Source: Azospirillum agricola (GTDB taxonomy: Bacteria; Pseudomonadota; Alphaproteobacteria; Azospirillales; Azospirillaceae). From it: DNA of 64,000 bases. Within the stretch, counting starts at the first letter, position 1; every line of letters begins with the position of its first letter. The notes beneath the pieces were generated by a model. That model saw only the letters and a program-made list of their open reading frames with translations. It had not been told where the DNA came from and did no database searches. The stretch is from positions 1-64,000 of the forward strand of contig NZ_JAGINM010000002.1 in the NCBI RefSeq assembly GCF_017876095.1, read 5' to 3'. This document shows, piece by piece, positions 38,601 to 50,295 of this stretch. Position numbers and translations under genes: made by a program.

Positions 38601-39566
38601 TCAAACGGAGCGGCGGAACCGCGCCCGGTATGTCGCCGGGCTGATGCCCAGCCGCTGGCGGAAATGGTGGCGCAGGGTGGCGGCGGAGCCGAAGCCGGCC
38701 CGTGTCGCCACCTCCTCCACCGCCGTCTCGCCGCTTTCCAGCAGGGTGCGGGCACGGGCGAGCCTTTCGGCGAGAAGCCATTCCCCCGGTGTCCGGCCGG
38801 TCAGCGCGTTGAAGCGGCGCAGGAAGGTGCGCAGGCTCATGCCGGCCCGCTCGGCCATGGAGGCAAGCGTGTGCTCTTCCTCCAGCCTTTCCCGGAGATG
38901 ATCGAGCAGGGGGCCGAGCCGGGCGCCCTCCCGCGCCGTGGGAACCGGCGTCTCGATGAACTGCGCCTGGCCACCCTCGCGGTGCGGCTGGACCACCAGC
39001 CGGCGCGCGACGCTGTTGGCGGCCTCTGGGCCGAAATCGCGCCGCACCAGATGCAGGCACAAATCGATCCCGGCGGCGCTGCCGGCGGAGGTCAGGATGT
39101 TCCCTTCGTCCACATAGAGCACGTCGGGCGCCACACGGATCGCCGGATAGAGATCGCCGAGCGTTTCGGCGTAGCACCAGTGGGTCGTCGCCCGCCGGCC
39201 GTTCAACAGGCCGGAGGCGGCGAGAACGAAGGCGCCGGAGCAGATCGACAGGATGCGGGCGCCCCGCGCATGGGCCCGCCGCAACGCTTCCGTCAGGATG
39301 TCCGGAACCGGCTCACGGGCTCCGCGCCAGCCGGGAATGACGATGGTGCCGGCCGCCTCCAGCAACTCCAGCCCGCCGTCGGCCAGCAAGCGGACGCCGC
39401 CCATCGCCCGCAGCGGACCGGGGTCGAGCGCCGCGACGGCGAAGCGGTACCAGTCCGGCCCGAGTTCCGGACGCGGCAGGCCGAACACTTCGACGGCGAC
39501 GCCGAACTCGAAGGTGCAGAGGCCGTCATAGGCGAGGGCGACGACGAGGTGCGGAGTGTTTGGCAT
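38601..39566 (-). CDS. ftrA: GlxA/FtrA-type AraC transcriptional regulator
   Basis: A 321-residue regulator with an N-terminal DJ-1/PfpI-like domain (HLVVALAYDGLCTFEFGVAV, ILSICSGAFVLAASGLLNGR, TTHWCYAE) and a C-terminal AraC helix-turn-helix pair (TLASMAERAGMSLRTFLRRF, AVEEVATRAGFGSAATLRHH, FRQRLGISPATYR). This is the architecture of FtrA. The start MPNTPHLVVAL at 39566 is used; the frame upstream overlaps the divergent rhodanese gene. Regulators of this kind usually act on a neighbouring divergent gene, here the rhodanese (inference). Confidence 0.85.
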   Translation of the reverse strand: MPNTPHLVVALAYDGLCTFEFGVAVEVFGLPRPELGPDWYRFAVAALDPGPLRAMGGVRLLADGGLELLEAAGTIVIPGWRGAREPVPDILTEALRRAHARGARILSICSGAFVLAASGLLNGRRATTHWCYAETLGDLYPAIRVAPDVLYVDEGNILTSAGSAAGIDLCLHLVRRDFGPEAANSVARRLVVQPHREGGQAQFIETPVPTAREGARLGPLLDHLRERLEEEHTLASMAERAGMSLRTFLRRFNALTGRTPGEWLLAERLARARTLLESGETAVEEVATRAGFGSAATLRHHFRQRLGISPATYRARFRRSV

Positions 39567-39660
39567 GATCCGCACGGTAACTGGCATCCGCGCCACTTTC
39601 CAGCCTGTGCCGGCTGCGGCACCGTCGGGGTCGGTCATATCCCCGAACGGAGCCTGTTCC

Positions 39661-40068
39661 ATGCCCAGTCTGGTCGCCGAGATCGCCGCCGCTCCCTCCA
39701 CCCTGGCCGAGGAGCATTTCGCTCGCCGCCTGTCGCTGGAGACGGATTGCTGGGACGTCCATGAGGCGCTGAAGGGCGGTCCCGCCGACTTCGTTCTGCT
39801 CGACGTGCGCGGTCCGGCGGCCTTCGCGCGTGGCCATGTTCCGGGAGCGTTCAATCTGCCGCATGGCAAGATGACGGCGCGGCGGATGGAGGAGTGGGCG
39901 GCGGAGACACTGTTCGTCGTCTATTGCGCCGGGCCGCACTGCAATGGAGCGGACCGGGCGGCTCTGCGGCTGGCCCGTCTCGGGCGGCCGGTCAAGCTGA
40001 TGATCGGCGGCATGACCGGGTGGGCCGACGAGGGCTTCGCCATCGCGGCAGGGCAGGACACGGAGTGA
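39661..40068 (+). CDS. Rhodanese-like sulfurtransferase
   Basis: A 135-residue single rhodanese domain. DFVLLDVRGPAAFARGHVPG and AFNLPHGKM precede the active-site loop VVYCAGPHCNGADRAALRLA, with Cys89 as the probable persulfide carrier; GRPVKLMIGGMTGWADEGF closes the fold. Such proteins move sulfane sulfur. GGAGC lies upstream of ATG 39661. It is divergent from the FtrA-like regulator with 94 bases between, which is a common pairing. Confidence 0.88.
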   Translation: MPSLVAEIAAAPSTLAEEHFARRLSLETDCWDVHEALKGGPADFVLLDVRGPAAFARGHVPGAFNLPHGKMTARRMEEWAAETLFVVYCAGPHCNGADRAALRLARLGRPVKLMIGGMTGWADEGFAIAAGQDTE

Positions 40069-40074
40069 CGGTGC

Positions 40075-40270
40075 TCAGATCAGCACGACGCCGGCGACCA
40101 GCGCCAGGATCAGCAGATACACCACCAGCCGGCGCAGGCGCCAGCCGAGCGGCGCCTTGTTGTCGTTGGCCGGCGGGTGCAGACGCACCCGCCGGGCCGG
40201 CACGATGAACGCAGCCGGGTCCTGGGCGGCCCCGTTGGAGCCGCCCATTCCGATGTGAGCCGTGGGCCGG

Positions 40271-40278
<8 letters not shown>
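40075..40278 (-). CDS. Small C-terminally anchored membrane protein
   Basis: A 67-residue product with a polar N-terminal half (Gly/Asn/Pro-rich) and one membrane segment, [20 protein letters not shown], at its very end, preceded by basic residues, suggesting an inner-membrane tail anchor with the N-terminus in the cytoplasm. The family is not recognised. It overlaps the end of gltA by eight bases on the same strand, so it is probably transcribed with it. Confidence 0.6.
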
Positions 40279-41584
<1,306 letters not shown>

Positions 41585-41684
41585 CTCGGCACGTCCTTAT
41601 CGTTGAGGTCTGGGCTTGGTGCCCTTTTTTGCGTCGGCGCAGCATAGTTCTATGACAGGCCGATGGCAACGCACGGAACCGACT

Positions 41685-43091
41685 TTATGCTGCACCCGCT
41701 GCGTCGCGGATGCGAGACAAAGTCTCCTCCCGGCCGAGAAGTTCGGCAACCTCGAAGATCGGGGGCGATACGGTCGAGCCGGTCAGCGCCGCCCGCAGCG
41801 GTTGCGCCACCTTGCCCAATTTTTCACCACTCGCTTCGGCAAAGGCACGGACACGGGCCTCCAGCGCCGCCGCGGTGAAGTCCGTCTCCCTGGCGAACTG
41901 GTCGGCCAGTTCCTTCAACAGCCCGCGGCCTTTTTCGTCCAGCAGGGCCGACGCCTTTTCATCATAGGCGAGCGGCCGGGTGGCGACGTAGAAGCGGGCG
42001 CTCTGGGCGAGGTCGACCACCGTGCGGGCGCGCTGCTTCAGCCCGTTCATCGCACGGGTCAGCAGGGCGCGGTCGGAGTCGGAGAGCGCGCGGCCGAGGT
42101 CGGCCTCCAGCCGCGGCACGACCAGCCCGACCAGCCGGGCGTCGTCGGCCTGGCGCATGTAATGGGCGTTGAGGTTGTCGAGCTTGGCGAAGTCGAAGCG
42201 GGATGGCGAGCGGCCGATGCTCTCCAGGTCGAACCACTCGATGGCCTGCTCGGTCGAGATGATCTCCTCGTCGCCGTGCGACCAGCCGAGCCGCATCAGG
42301 TAATTGCGCACCGCCTCCGGCAGATAGCCGAGGTCGCGGTAGGCGTCGACGCCGAGCGCGCCGTGGCGCTTGGACAGCTTGGCCCCATCGGCGCCATGGA
42401 TCAGCGGGATGTGGCCGAACTGCGGCAGGTCCCAGCCCATGGCGTTGAAGATCTGGATCTGGCGGAAGGTGTTGGTCAGGTGGTCGTCGCCGCGCACGAC
42501 GTGGGTCACGCCCATGTCGTGGTCGTCCACCACCACGGCCAGCAGATAGGTCGGGGTGCCGTCGGCGCGCAGCAGGATCAGGTCGTCGAGCTGGGCGTTC
42601 TGCACCGTCACCTCGCCCTGGACGAGGTCCTTGAGGACGGTCTGCCCCTCCTGCGGAGCCTTCAGGCGGATGACGGGGGCGACTCCGGCCGGGGCGTCGG
42701 ACTCGGGACGGTCCCGCCAGCGGCCGTCGTAGCGCATCGGCTGGCCGGCGGCCTTCTGGGCGGCGCGCATCTGCTCCAGCTCCTCCGGGCTGCAATAGCA
42801 GCGGTAGGCCTTGCCGGCGGCGAGCATCTGGTGGGCGACCTCGGCGTGGCGGTCCTTGCGCTCGAACTGGCTGACCGCCTCGCCGTCCCAATCCAGGCCC
42901 AGCCACTGCAAGCCGTCGAGGATCGCGTCCACGGCGGCCTGGGTGGAGCGTTGCCGGTCGGTGTCTTCGATCCGCAGCAGGAACTTGCCGCCCATCCGCT
43001 TGGCGTACAGCCAGTTGAACAGGGCGGTGCGGCCACCGCCGATGTGGAGAAAGCCGGTGGGCGACGGGGCGAAACGGGTGACGACGGTCAT
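41685..43091 (-). CDS. gltX: Glutamyl-tRNA synthetase
   Basis: A 468-residue class I synthetase charging tRNA with glutamate (and, in most alphaproteobacteria, tRNA-Gln). The HIGH-type motif is in [20 protein letters not shown] and the KMSKS-type motif in [20 protein letters not shown]; the zinc/insert region [15 protein letters not shown] is present, with the helical anticodon domain at the C-terminus. The start [11 protein letters not shown] at 43091 is fixed by the family; the frame extends 18 codons upstream without support. It is divergent from comEC. Confidence 0.96.
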   Translation of the reverse strand: MTVVTRFAPSPTGFLHIGGGRTALFNWLYAKRMGGKFLLRIEDTDRQRSTQAAVDAILDGLQWLGLDWDGEAVSQFERKDRHAEVAHQMLAAGKAYRCYCSPEELEQMRAAQKAAGQPMRYDGRWRDRPESDAPAGVAPVIRLKAPQEGQTVLKDLVQGEVTVQNAQLDDLILLRADGTPTYLLAVVVDDHDMGVTHVVRGDDHLTNTFRQIQIFNAMGWDLPQFGHIPLIHGADGAKLSKRHGALGVDAYRDLGYLPEAVRNYLMRLGWSHGDEEIISTEQAIEWFDLESIGRSPSRFDFAKLDNLNAHYMRQADDARLVGLVVPRLEADLGRALSDSDRALLTRAMNGLKQRARTVVDLAQSARFYVATRPLAYDEKASALLDEKGRGLLKELADQFARETDFTAAALEARVRAFAEASGEKLGKVAQPLRAALTGSTVSPPIFEVAELLGREETLSRIRDAAGAA

Positions 43092-43188
43092 CGGTGTCTC
43101 AATTCCGGGTTCTGCGCTGCTACACTGCAACGGAGTGTGTTCCATCGTTTACCACAGGGACCCGGTTCGGGGGCAATGCCATGCGCGC

Positions 43189-45408
43189 ATGGGCGGCAAA
43201 GGAGGCTGTGCGGCAGCGATCGCTGGACGGGCGGCGCGCGTGACCGACCGTTCCGCCGACGGGGGGGCCGGGGATGCGCTGGACGAGGCGTGGGAAACGC
43301 CCCCGGCGAAATCCCCGCCACGGCTGCTCGGTCCGCTGTTCCGGGTCTGGAACTGGCTGGCCAGGCAACTGGCAGCGGAGCGTGAACGCTGGGTGCTGTG
43401 GATCCCCGTGGGCTTCGGGTTCGGCGCGGTTCTGTACTTCGCCTTGCGGAGCGAACCGCCCGCATGGGCCGGTCTTGCGGCGGTCGGTGGCGCGGTTCTG
43501 GGGGGTGCGCTGTTGCGCCGCTGGCTGCCCGGTCTGGCCGTCGCGCTGGGATTGCTGGTGGTGGCCGCCGGATTCCTGACGGCGCAGGGTCACGCTTGGC
43601 GGGTGGCGAGCCCGATCCTGGCGCGCGAAATTCCGTCGGCGGTCGTCACCGGCCGGGTGATGGCGGTGGAGCGGCGGCCGGGCGCCTTGCGAATCACCCT
43701 GCGCGATCCGACGGTGAGCCGGCTGAAACCCGAGGAGACGCCCGCCGCCTTGCGGATCCGCCTGTCGGACCGCTATCCGCCGCCACCGCCCGGCGCCCTG
43801 GTGCGGCTTCGCGCCACCCTGTCGCCGCCGGCTCCGCCCGCCGAGCCGGGAGCCTTCGATTTCCAGCGGCGGGCCTATTTCATGGGGCTGGGCGCTGCCG
43901 GATTCTCGGTCGGGGCGGCGGAGGTGATCGAGGCGCCGCCGCTCACCGGCTGGGCCGCCGTGACCGTGGCCTTCGAGCGCGCGCGCGGCCACATCGCCGA
44001 GCGGGTGGCGGCGACCATCCCCGATCCGGTGGAGGCCAGCGTCACCGCCGCGCTGCTGAACGGCGAGCAGTTCGCCATTCCCGACGCGACGATGGACGCC
44101 TTCCGCAACAGCGGGCTGGCGCATCTGCTGTCGATTTCCGGCCTGCATGTGGGGATCGCGGCGGGCATCCTGTTCTATGTGGTGCGGGCATTGCTGGCGG
44201 CGATCCCCTTCATCGCGCTGCGCTGGCCGATCAAGAAGATCGCGGCGCTGTGCGGAATCCTGTCGGCGCTCGCCTACACACTGCTGGTGGGCGCGCCGCT
44301 GCCGACGGTGCGCTCGGTGCTGATGACCGGCCTCGTCATGGGCGCGGTCATGCTGGACCGTGACCCGCTCAGCATGCGGCTGGTCGCCTTCGCCGGCATC
44401 GTCACGGCGGCGATGGACCCGGAAGGCATGCTGGGCCCGAGCTTCCAGATGTCCTTCGCGGCGGTGGTGGCGCTGATCGCCGCCTTCGAGGGCGGTGGAC
44501 CGCTGGCGCGCTGGGGGCGCGACGCCGGCTGGTTCGGACGGTCCGCGCTCTATGTCGGCGGGATCGTGCTGACCAGTGTCATCGCGACGCTGGCGACGCT
44601 GCCCTTCTCCCTGTTCCATTTCCAGCAGATCGCCTTCTACGGCGTGCTGTCCAACATGATCGCCATTCCCGTCACCTCCTTCTGGGTGATGCCGTGGAGC
44701 CTGATCGCCTACGCGCTGTTCCCCTTCGGGCTGGAGGCTCCGGCGGTGATCGCGATGAATTGGGGCGACCGGGTGGTGATCCGGACCGCCGAGTTCTTCG
44801 GCGGGCTGCCCTGGGCGTCGCTGACCGTCCCGGCGATGCCGGCCGGCGGCTTCGCGGCGGTGATCCTTGGCGGCCTCTGGCTGTGCGTGTGGACCCGCCG
44901 CTGGCGCTGGTGGGGGCTGGCCGCCGTGGCCGCCGGCCTCGCGACCCCGGCGCTGGTCGAGCGGCCGGATGTCCTCGTGTCCGGCGATGGCAGGATCGCC
45001 GCCGTTCGTGCCGCCTCCGGCCGTCTCAGCCTGTCGGTGAAGAGCGAGGGGCGCACCGCCGAAACCTGGTTGCAGCGGGACGGCGTTCCCGAACCGGACG
45101 AGCCCTGGCCACGCACCGGAGCCGGCGCCGGGGGAGAACTGACCTGCGACGCGCTGGGCTGCCTCTACCGGAGGGGTGGCCGGACCGTCGCCCTGTTGCG
45201 TCTGCCCGACGCGCTGGATGAGGATTGCGGCGGTGCGGACGTCGTCGTCGCCGCCTTTCCAGCCCGGGCCTGCCGGGCGCCGCTGGTCATCGACCGCTGG
45301 CGCCTGCGCCGGGATGGCGCGCACGCGCTGTATCTGGAACCGGAAGGCATCCGGGTCGAGAGCGTGCGCGACCAGCGCGGCGACCGTCCCTGGACGGGGC
45401 GGCGGTGA
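43189..45408 (+). CDS. ComEC/Rec2-family DNA channel protein
   Basis: A 739-residue polytopic membrane protein for DNA passage across the inner membrane. After a polar leader come membrane segments (WVLWIPVGFGFGAVLYFALR, AVALGLLVVAAGFLTAQG), the DUF4131-like soluble part (PSAVVTGRVMAVERRPGALR), and the Competence domain with NSGLAHLLSISGLHVGIAAG, GAPLPTVRSVLMTGLVMGAV and further segments to about residue 575. The C-terminal 150 residues lack the HxHxDH metallo-beta-lactamase motif of long ComEC proteins. ATG 43189 is taken as start; GTG 43240 is possible. It ends two bases from the convergent lexA stop. Confidence 0.88.
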   Translation: MGGKGGCAAAIAGRAARVTDRSADGGAGDALDEAWETPPAKSPPRLLGPLFRVWNWLARQLAAERERWVLWIPVGFGFGAVLYFALRSEPPAWAGLAAVGGAVLGGALLRRWLPGLAVALGLLVVAAGFLTAQGHAWRVASPILAREIPSAVVTGRVMAVERRPGALRITLRDPTVSRLKPEETPAALRIRLSDRYPPPPPGALVRLRATLSPPAPPAEPGAFDFQRRAYFMGLGAAGFSVGAAEVIEAPPLTGWAAVTVAFERARGHIAERVAATIPDPVEASVTAALLNGEQFAIPDATMDAFRNSGLAHLLSISGLHVGIAAGILFYVVRALLAAIPFIALRWPIKKIAALCGILSALAYTLLVGAPLPTVRSVLMTGLVMGAVMLDRDPLSMRLVAFAGIVTAAMDPEGMLGPSFQMSFAAVVALIAAFEGGGPLARWGRDAGWFGRSALYVGGIVLTSVIATLATLPFSLFHFQQIAFYGVLSNMIAIPVTSFWVMPWSLIAYALFPFGLEAPAVIAMNWGDRVVIRTAEFFGGLPWASLTVPAMPAGGFAAVILGGLWLCVWTRRWRWWGLAAVAAGLATPALVERPDVLVSGDGRIAAVRAASGRLSLSVKSEGRTAETWLQRDGVPEPDEPWPRTGAGAGGELTCDALGCLYRRGGRTVALLRLPDALDEDCGGADVVVAAFPARACRAPLVIDRWRLRRDGAHALYLEPEGIRVESVRDQRGDRPWTGRR

Positions 45409-45410
45409 CG

Positions 45411-46127
45411 TCAGTACTTGCGGACCAGCCCGACCAGCTTGCCCTGGACGCGGACACGGTCGGCGCCGAAGATCCGGGTTTCGTAGGCGGCGTTGGCGGG
45501 CTCCAGCGCGACGGTGTTGCCCTTGCGGCGCAGCCGCTTCAGCGTCACCTCGCCCTCGTCGACCAGGGCGACGACGATGGCGCCGTTGTCGGCCGAATCG
45601 CAGCGCTGGATGATGACGGTGTCATGATCGAGGATTCCGGCCTCGATCATCGAATCGCCGGCCACCTCGAGAGCGTAATGGTCGCCGGCGGTCAGCATCG
45701 TCGCCGGGATGTCGATGAAGGAGGATCCGTCGCGCAGCGCCTCGATCGGCGTACCGGCGGCGATCCGGCCATAGAGCGGCAACTGCACCGCCTCGACCGC
45801 CGGGGACCGGCTCACCTCGCGGCCGGTCAGGGCGAAGTCGCCCTTGATGACGTTCGGCTGGAACTTCGAGCGGGCCGAGGCGGAGGACGACCGGCCACGG
45901 GACGCCTCCAGCCCTTCCGGCAGGCGCAGGACCTCCAGCGCGCGGGCGCGGTGGGGCAGGCGGCGGATGAAGCCGCGCTCCTCCAGCCCGGTGATCAGAC
46001 GGTGGATGCCCGACTTGGACTTCAGCCCGAGCGCGTCCTTCATCTCGTCGAACGAAGGGGAAACACCGCCCTGGCCGAGCCGCTCGTTGATGAAAAGCAG
46101 CAATTCGTGCTGCTTGCGCGTGAGCAT
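45411..46127 (-). CDS. lexA: LexA repressor
   Basis: A 238-residue SOS repressor and self-cleaving protease. The N-terminal wHTH is [56 protein letters not shown]. The cleavage site is the Ala-Gly in [12 protein letters not shown], and the catalytic Ser and Lys are in [16 protein letters not shown] and [17 protein letters not shown] lies five to eight bases before ATG 46127, and the LexA box about 60 bases upstream indicates autorepression. A longer in-frame start overlaps that box. Confidence 0.97.
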   Translation of the reverse strand: MLTRKQHELLLFINERLGQGGVSPSFDEMKDALGLKSKSGIHRLITGLEERGFIRRLPHRARALEVLRLPEGLEASRGRSSSASARSKFQPNVIKGDFALTGREVSRSPAVEAVQLPLYGRIAAGTPIEALRDGSSFIDIPATMLTAGDHYALEVAGDSMIEAGILDHDTVIIQRCDSADNGAIVVALVDEGEVTLKRLRRKGNTVALEPANAAYETRIFGADRVRVQGKLVGLVRKY

Positions 46128-46185
46128 TTGTGCCTCCCGGCGGTCGCCACACTGGACATGGAACAAAAGTAAAACGTTACCCAAT

Positions 46186-46200
46186 GTTCTAGTTTGGTTC
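46186..46200. promoter_or_regulatory. LexA box (SOS operator)
   Basis: GTTC-TAGTTTG-GTTC matches the alphaproteobacterial LexA site GTTC-N7-GTTC exactly (GAAC-N7-GAAC on the lexA strand). It lies 59-73 bases before the lexA start codon. Confidence 0.92.
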
Positions 46201-46268
46201 CCGCGGAACGTCAAGGTCTCTCGACGCGGCCTCACCGAAGGTTGGATCGATTTCGGCCCCGGTCCCCG

Positions 46269-47498
46269 CTAAGGATTCAGCGCGCCGCCGGACAGGGAAA
46301 GGATCTCCACCATCTCGCCGGGACTGGCCGGCGGAGCGTGGGCGGCGCGGCGGATCAGGCAGTCGGCCCGGGCGTAGAGCGAGGTGAGCGCGCTGTCCTG
46401 TCGGGCGAAGGGCGTAACGGTCAGGCCGCCGTCGGCCCCGGTCGCCAGCGTGGCGCGCAGGTAATCCTCGCGCCGGTCGTTGGCCTTCAGCGCCACCGCC
46501 AGCCGGGCGCGGACCGGCCCGGCATCCTCGTCCGGCGGCAGCCCTTGCAGCACCCGCAGGACCGGCCGGAGAAACAGGAGGGCGGTCACGCCGGTGGACA
46601 CCGGGTTTCCGGGAAGCCCCAGCAGCGGAACGCTTCCAGCCCGTCCGAACATCACCGCCTTGCCGGGCCGCATGGCGATGGCGTGGACGTCGAGCGACAC
46701 GCCCTTGTCGGCCAGCACGTCGCGAACGAGGTCGTAATCGCCCTGGGCCGCGCCGCCGGTGGTCACCAGCAGGTCGCAGCCGGCCGCGCCGGCGGCCATG
46801 GCGGCGACGCTCTCGGCGGTGTCGCGGGCGATGCCGAGATTGTGGGCGACGCCGCCCTGGGTCGTCACCAGGGCACAGAGGCCGAGCGCGTTGGTGCTGA
46901 CGATCTGGCTCGGCCCCAGCGGATCGCCGGGCAGGGCGATCTCGTCGCCGGTGGCGAGAACGGCGACGCGCGGGCGGCGGTGGACGGCGAGCCACGGCAC
47001 ATTGGCGCCGGCCGCCAGCGCGACGTCGCGCGCGGTCAGCCGTCGGCCCTTGGGCAGCAGTTCCTGTCCGGCGGCGAAGTCGAAGCCGGCGTGGCGCACG
47101 AAACGGCCGGCGGCGACGGCACGGCCGATGCGGACCGTGTGGGCATCGGCCGTGCAATCCTCCTGCATCACCACGGCGTCGGCACCGGCGGGCAGGGGCG
47201 CGCCGGTGAAGATGCGCACGGCCTCGCCCGGCCCCACCCGGCTGGAAAAGGCGTGGCCGGCGGCGGATTCGCCGATGCGGCGCAGCGTGACCGGGTGGTC
47301 GGCACAGGCCTCGGCGACGTCAGCGGCGCGCACCGCCCACCCGTCCATGGCGGCAGCGTCGAAGGGCGGCTGGGTCAGCCGGGCGACGACCGGCTCGGCC
47401 AGCACGCGGCCGAGCGCGTCGGGGAGGGCGACCGTCTCGGCCGGCAACGCCGCGAAGGCGGCGAGGATGCGGGTGCGCGCCTCGGCGACGGAGATCAT
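46269..47498 (-). CDS. moeA: Molybdopterin molybdenumtransferase
   Basis: A 409-residue enzyme inserting molybdate into adenylated molybdopterin. Family motifs are [15 protein letters not shown] at the start, [66 protein letters not shown] and the C-terminal core [23 protein letters not shown] 47498 overlaps the moaC stop (ATGA), and this fixes the start. It follows trpC, GNAT and moaC in a set of overlapping genes. Confidence 0.95.
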   Translation of the reverse strand: MISVAEARTRILAAFAALPAETVALPDALGRVLAEPVVARLTQPPFDAAAMDGWAVRAADVAEACADHPVTLRRIGESAAGHAFSSRVGPGEAVRIFTGAPLPAGADAVVMQEDCTADAHTVRIGRAVAAGRFVRHAGFDFAAGQELLPKGRRLTARDVALAAGANVPWLAVHRRPRVAVLATGDEIALPGDPLGPSQIVSTNALGLCALVTTQGGVAHNLGIARDTAESVAAMAAGAAGCDLLVTTGGAAQGDYDLVRDVLADKGVSLDVHAIAMRPGKAVMFGRAGSVPLLGLPGNPVSTGVTALLFLRPVLRVLQGLPPDEDAGPVRARLAVALKANDRREDYLRATLATGADGGLTVTPFARQDSALTSLYARADCLIRRAAHAPPASPGEMVEILSLSGGALNP

Positions 47499-47992
47499 GG
47501 GGACGATGCGGGGTGCGCGCCCGGCGTCCAGTCGCCGCTCTTGCCGCCGGCCTTGTGCAGCAGGCGGACGGCGGTGATCGTCATGCCGCGGTCCACCGCC
47601 TTGCACATGTCGTAGACGGTCAGCGCCGCGACGGAGACGGCGGTCAGCGCCTCCATCTCCACCCCGGTGCGGCCCTTCAGCTTGCAGGTCGCGGTGATGT
47701 CGACGGCGTTGCGGTCGGGGTCGCAGGTCAGCTCCACCTTGACCGAGGTCAGCATCAGCGGGTGGCACAGCGGGATCAGGTCGGGGGTGCGCTTGGCCCC
47801 CATGATGCCGGCCAGCCGGGCGACCGACAGCACGTCGCCCTTCTTGACGCCGCCTTCCATGATCAGCTGCAGCGTTTCCGGCCGCATCAGCACCGATCCG
47901 GCGGCGATCGCCGTGCGCTCGGTCTCCGCCTTGTCGGAGACGTCGACCATCACCGCGCGCCCTTCCGCGTCGAAATGGGTGAAGCCGGTCAT
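47495..47992 (-). CDS. moaC: Cyclic pyranopterin monophosphate synthase
   Basis: A 165-residue MoaC, converting the MoaA product to cPMP in molybdenum cofactor synthesis. Motifs are [40 protein letters not shown] with [14 protein letters not shown] (active-site Lys and His), [20 protein letters not shown] and [21 protein letters not shown] short C-terminal extension follows SGDW. Its start overlaps the GNAT stop and its stop overlaps moeA, both by four bases. Confidence 0.96.
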   Translation of the reverse strand: MTGFTHFDAEGRAVMVDVSDKAETERTAIAAGSVLMRPETLQLIMEGGVKKGDVLSVARLAGIMGAKRTPDLIPLCHPLMLTSVKVELTCDPDRNAVDITATCKLKGRTGVEMEALTAVSVAALTVYDMCKAVDRGMTITAVRLLHKAGGKSGDWTPGAHPASSP

Positions 47993-48447
47993 AGGGCCTT
48001 TTCCATGAAGATGCTGAGGGGAATGTCCGGATAATCGGCGTAGGGGCCGCGTTCCGTGAAGCCGGCCTTGCGGTAGAGCCTCAGCGCCTCCGCCTGATGG
48101 ATGCCGGTCTCCAGCCGCAGGGAGTTCAGCCCCTCGACCCTGGCCTGCTCCGCCAACCGGTCGAGCAGCCGTGCCCCGATGCGGCCGCCACGCACGGTGG
48201 GCGCCACATACATGCGCTTGACCTCGCCATAGCCCTCCGGATCGACGCGCAGGGCGGCGCAGCCGACCGGATGCCCGCCCTTGCGCGCCACGAGGAAGCG
48301 AACGTCGGCGGCCGCCAGCGATTCGACATCGAGCAGGTGGCAGGCGTCCTCCGGGTAGAGGTCCGTCAGGTAGGAGTCGAGGGCGGCGACCAGGGCGGTC
48401 ACCGCCTCCTGGCGCGGATCCTCGGCGACGATGGCGACGTCCGGCAT
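47989..48447 (-). CDS. GNAT-family N-acetyltransferase
   Basis: A 152-residue acetyl-CoA-dependent acetyltransferase. The acetyl-CoA binding motif is [20 protein letters not shown], preceded by [11 protein letters not shown], with [20 protein letters not shown] and [20 protein letters not shown] at the end. The acceptor is unknown; this arrangement (end Pro-x-Ser-x-Phe-Met-x-Lys) resembles small-molecule or peptide acetylases of unnamed function. It lies between trpC (four bases away) and moaC (ATGA overlap), so it is part of the trp-moa unit. Confidence 0.88.
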   Translation of the reverse strand: MPDVAIVAEDPRQEAVTALVAALDSYLTDLYPEDACHLLDVESLAAADVRFLVARKGGHPVGCAALRVDPEGYGEVKRMYVAPTVRGGRIGARLLDRLAEQARVEGLNSLRLETGIHQAEALRLYRKAGFTERGPYADYPDIPLSIFMEKAL

Positions 48448-48451
48448 GGGA

Positions 48452-49246
48452 TCAGCCTCTGGCCAGCAGGGCGCGGGTCGCGGCGGCGACGTCCTCCTGC
48501 CGCATCAGCGATTCGCCGACCAGGAAGCAGCGCGCGCCCACCGCCGCCATCCGCGACAGGTCGACCGGGCTGTAGAGCCCGCTCTCCGCCACCAGCATGC
48601 GGTCGGCCGGCACGTTGCGCGCCAGTTCCTCCGTCGTTGCGATGTCGACGGCGAGCGTCTTGAGGTTGCGGTTGTTGACGCCGAGCAGGGGCGTCCTCAG
48701 CAGCAGGGCGCGGTCCAGCTCGGCGCGGTCGTGCACCTCGACCAGCACGTCGAGCCCCTGGGCGATGGCGGCGTCCTCGATCTCGCCGGCCTGGGTGTCG
48801 GACAGCGAGGCCATGATGATCAGGATGCAGTCGGCGCCGAGCGCGCGCGCCTCGACGATCTGGTAGGGATCGACCATGAAGTCCTTGCGCAGCACCGGCA
48901 GATCGACGGCGGCGCGGGCGGCGACCAGATACTCGTCCTTGCCCTGGAAATAGGGTTCGTCGGTCAGCACCGACAGGCAGGTCGCCCCGCCCTCGCGGTA
49001 GGCGCGGGCGAGCGCCGGCGGGTCGAAGTCGGCACGGATCAAGCCCTTCGACGGGCTGGCCTTCTTGATCTCGGCGATCAGGCCGTAGCGGCCGGCCTCG
49101 ACGGCGCCGCGCAGCGCACGGATGAAGCCGCGCGCCGGGTCGGCGGCGCGGGCCGCCGCCTCGACCTCCGCCAGCGGGCGGGCGGCCTTGCGCGCGGCGA
49201 CCAGCGCGCGCTTGTCGGCGTTGATGCGGGTCAGGACGTCGCTCAT
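48452..49246 (-). CDS. trpC: Indole-3-glycerol phosphate synthase
   Basis: A 264-residue TIM-barrel enzyme of tryptophan synthesis closing the indole ring. Motifs are [84 protein letters not shown] and [12 protein letters not shown]. It is a free TrpC, not fused to TrpF. The ATG at 49246 overlaps the trpD stop (ATGA). Confidence 0.97.
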   Translation of the reverse strand: MSDVLTRINADKRALVAARKAARPLAEVEAAARAADPARGFIRALRGAVEAGRYGLIAEIKKASPSKGLIRADFDPPALARAYREGGATCLSVLTDEPYFQGKDEYLVAARAAVDLPVLRKDFMVDPYQIVEARALGADCILIIMASLSDTQAGEIEDAAIAQGLDVLVEVHDRAELDRALLLRTPLLGVNNRNLKTLAVDIATTEELARNVPADRMLVAESGLYSPVDLSRMAAVGARCFLVGESLMRQEDVAAATRALLARG

Positions 49247-50295
49247 GCGGGCACCGTCTCGTTGGTGATGGCGACGAGGCGGTTCAGCCGCTCGCGGGCG
49301 GCCCCGCCGTCGATGGCGTCGGCGGCGAGCGCCACGCCGTCCTTCAGCGTGGCCGCCTTGCCGGCCACCAGCAGGGCGGCGGCGGCGTTGATCAGCACGA
49401 TGTCGCGGTAGGGGTTGCGCGCTCCGTCGAACAGGGCGTGGATCGCCGCCGCGTTGACCTGGGCGTCGCCGCCGCGCAGATCGTCGATGGCGGCGCGCGG
49501 CAGGCCGGCATCCTCGGGCGTCACCTCGAACACGGTGACGGCGCCGTCCATCAACTGGGCGACGGTGGTCGGGCCGGTGGTGGTGATCTCGTCGAGCCCG
49601 TCGGAGCCGTGGACGATCCAGGCGGCCTCCGAGCCGAGGCGCTTGAGCACCTGGGCCAGCGGCTCCACCCACTGCCGGGCGTAGACGCCGAGGAGCTGGC
49701 GCTTGGCCGTCGCCGGGTTGGAGAGCGGCCCCATCAGGTTGAAGATGGTGCGGGTGCCCAGCTCGACCCGCGTCGGGCCGACGTTGCGCATGGCAAGGTG
49801 GTGGCGCGGCGCCATCAGGAAGCCGATGCCGGCGTCCCACAGGGCCTTGCGGACCAGACCGAGATCGCAGTCGAGGTTGACGCCGAGCGCGCCCAGCACG
49901 TCGGCCGCACCCGACTTCGACGACATGGCGCGGTTGCCGTGCTTGGCGACGGGGACGCCGCAGGCCGACACCACCAGCGCGGCGGCGGTCGAGATGTTGT
50001 AGGTACCGACCCCGTCGCCGCCGGTGCCGCAGGTGTCGATGGTGCCGGCCGGCGCTTCGACCGGAACCGCCTTGGCGCGCATGACGCGGGCGGCGCCGGT
50101 GATCTCGTCCACCGTCTCGCCGCGAACGCGCAGCGCCATCAGGAAGCCGCCCATCTGCGAAGGGGTGGCGTTGCCCGACATGATGATGTCGAAGGCGAGG
50201 CCGGCTTCGGCCTCGCTCAGCGTGTGGCCGCTGGCGACGCGCGCCAGGATGGCCTTCATGTCGGCGATGTCGCCATGGGAGGACGGGGTGCTCAT
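49243..50295 (-). CDS. trpD: Anthranilate phosphoribosyltransferase
   Basis: A 350-residue enzyme transferring phosphoribosyl to anthranilate. The PRPP-binding loop is [20 protein letters not shown], the metal-binding motif [20 protein letters not shown], and the anthranilate region [20 protein letters not shown] and [16 protein letters not shown] 50295 overlaps the trpG stop (50292-50294), so trpG, trpD and trpC are translationally coupled. Confidence 0.97.
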   Translation of the reverse strand: MSTPSSHGDIADMKAILARVASGHTLSEAEAGLAFDIIMSGNATPSQMGGFLMALRVRGETVDEITGAARVMRAKAVPVEAPAGTIDTCGTGGDGVGTYNISTAAALVVSACGVPVAKHGNRAMSSKSGAADVLGALGVNLDCDLGLVRKALWDAGIGFLMAPRHHLAMRNVGPTRVELGTRTIFNLMGPLSNPATAKRQLLGVYARQWVEPLAQVLKRLGSEAAWIVHGSDGLDEITTTGPTTVAQLMDGAVTVFEVTPEDAGLPRAAIDDLRGGDAQVNAAAIHALFDGARNPYRDIVLINAAAALLVAGKAATLKDGVALAADAIDGGAARERLNRLVAITNETVPA

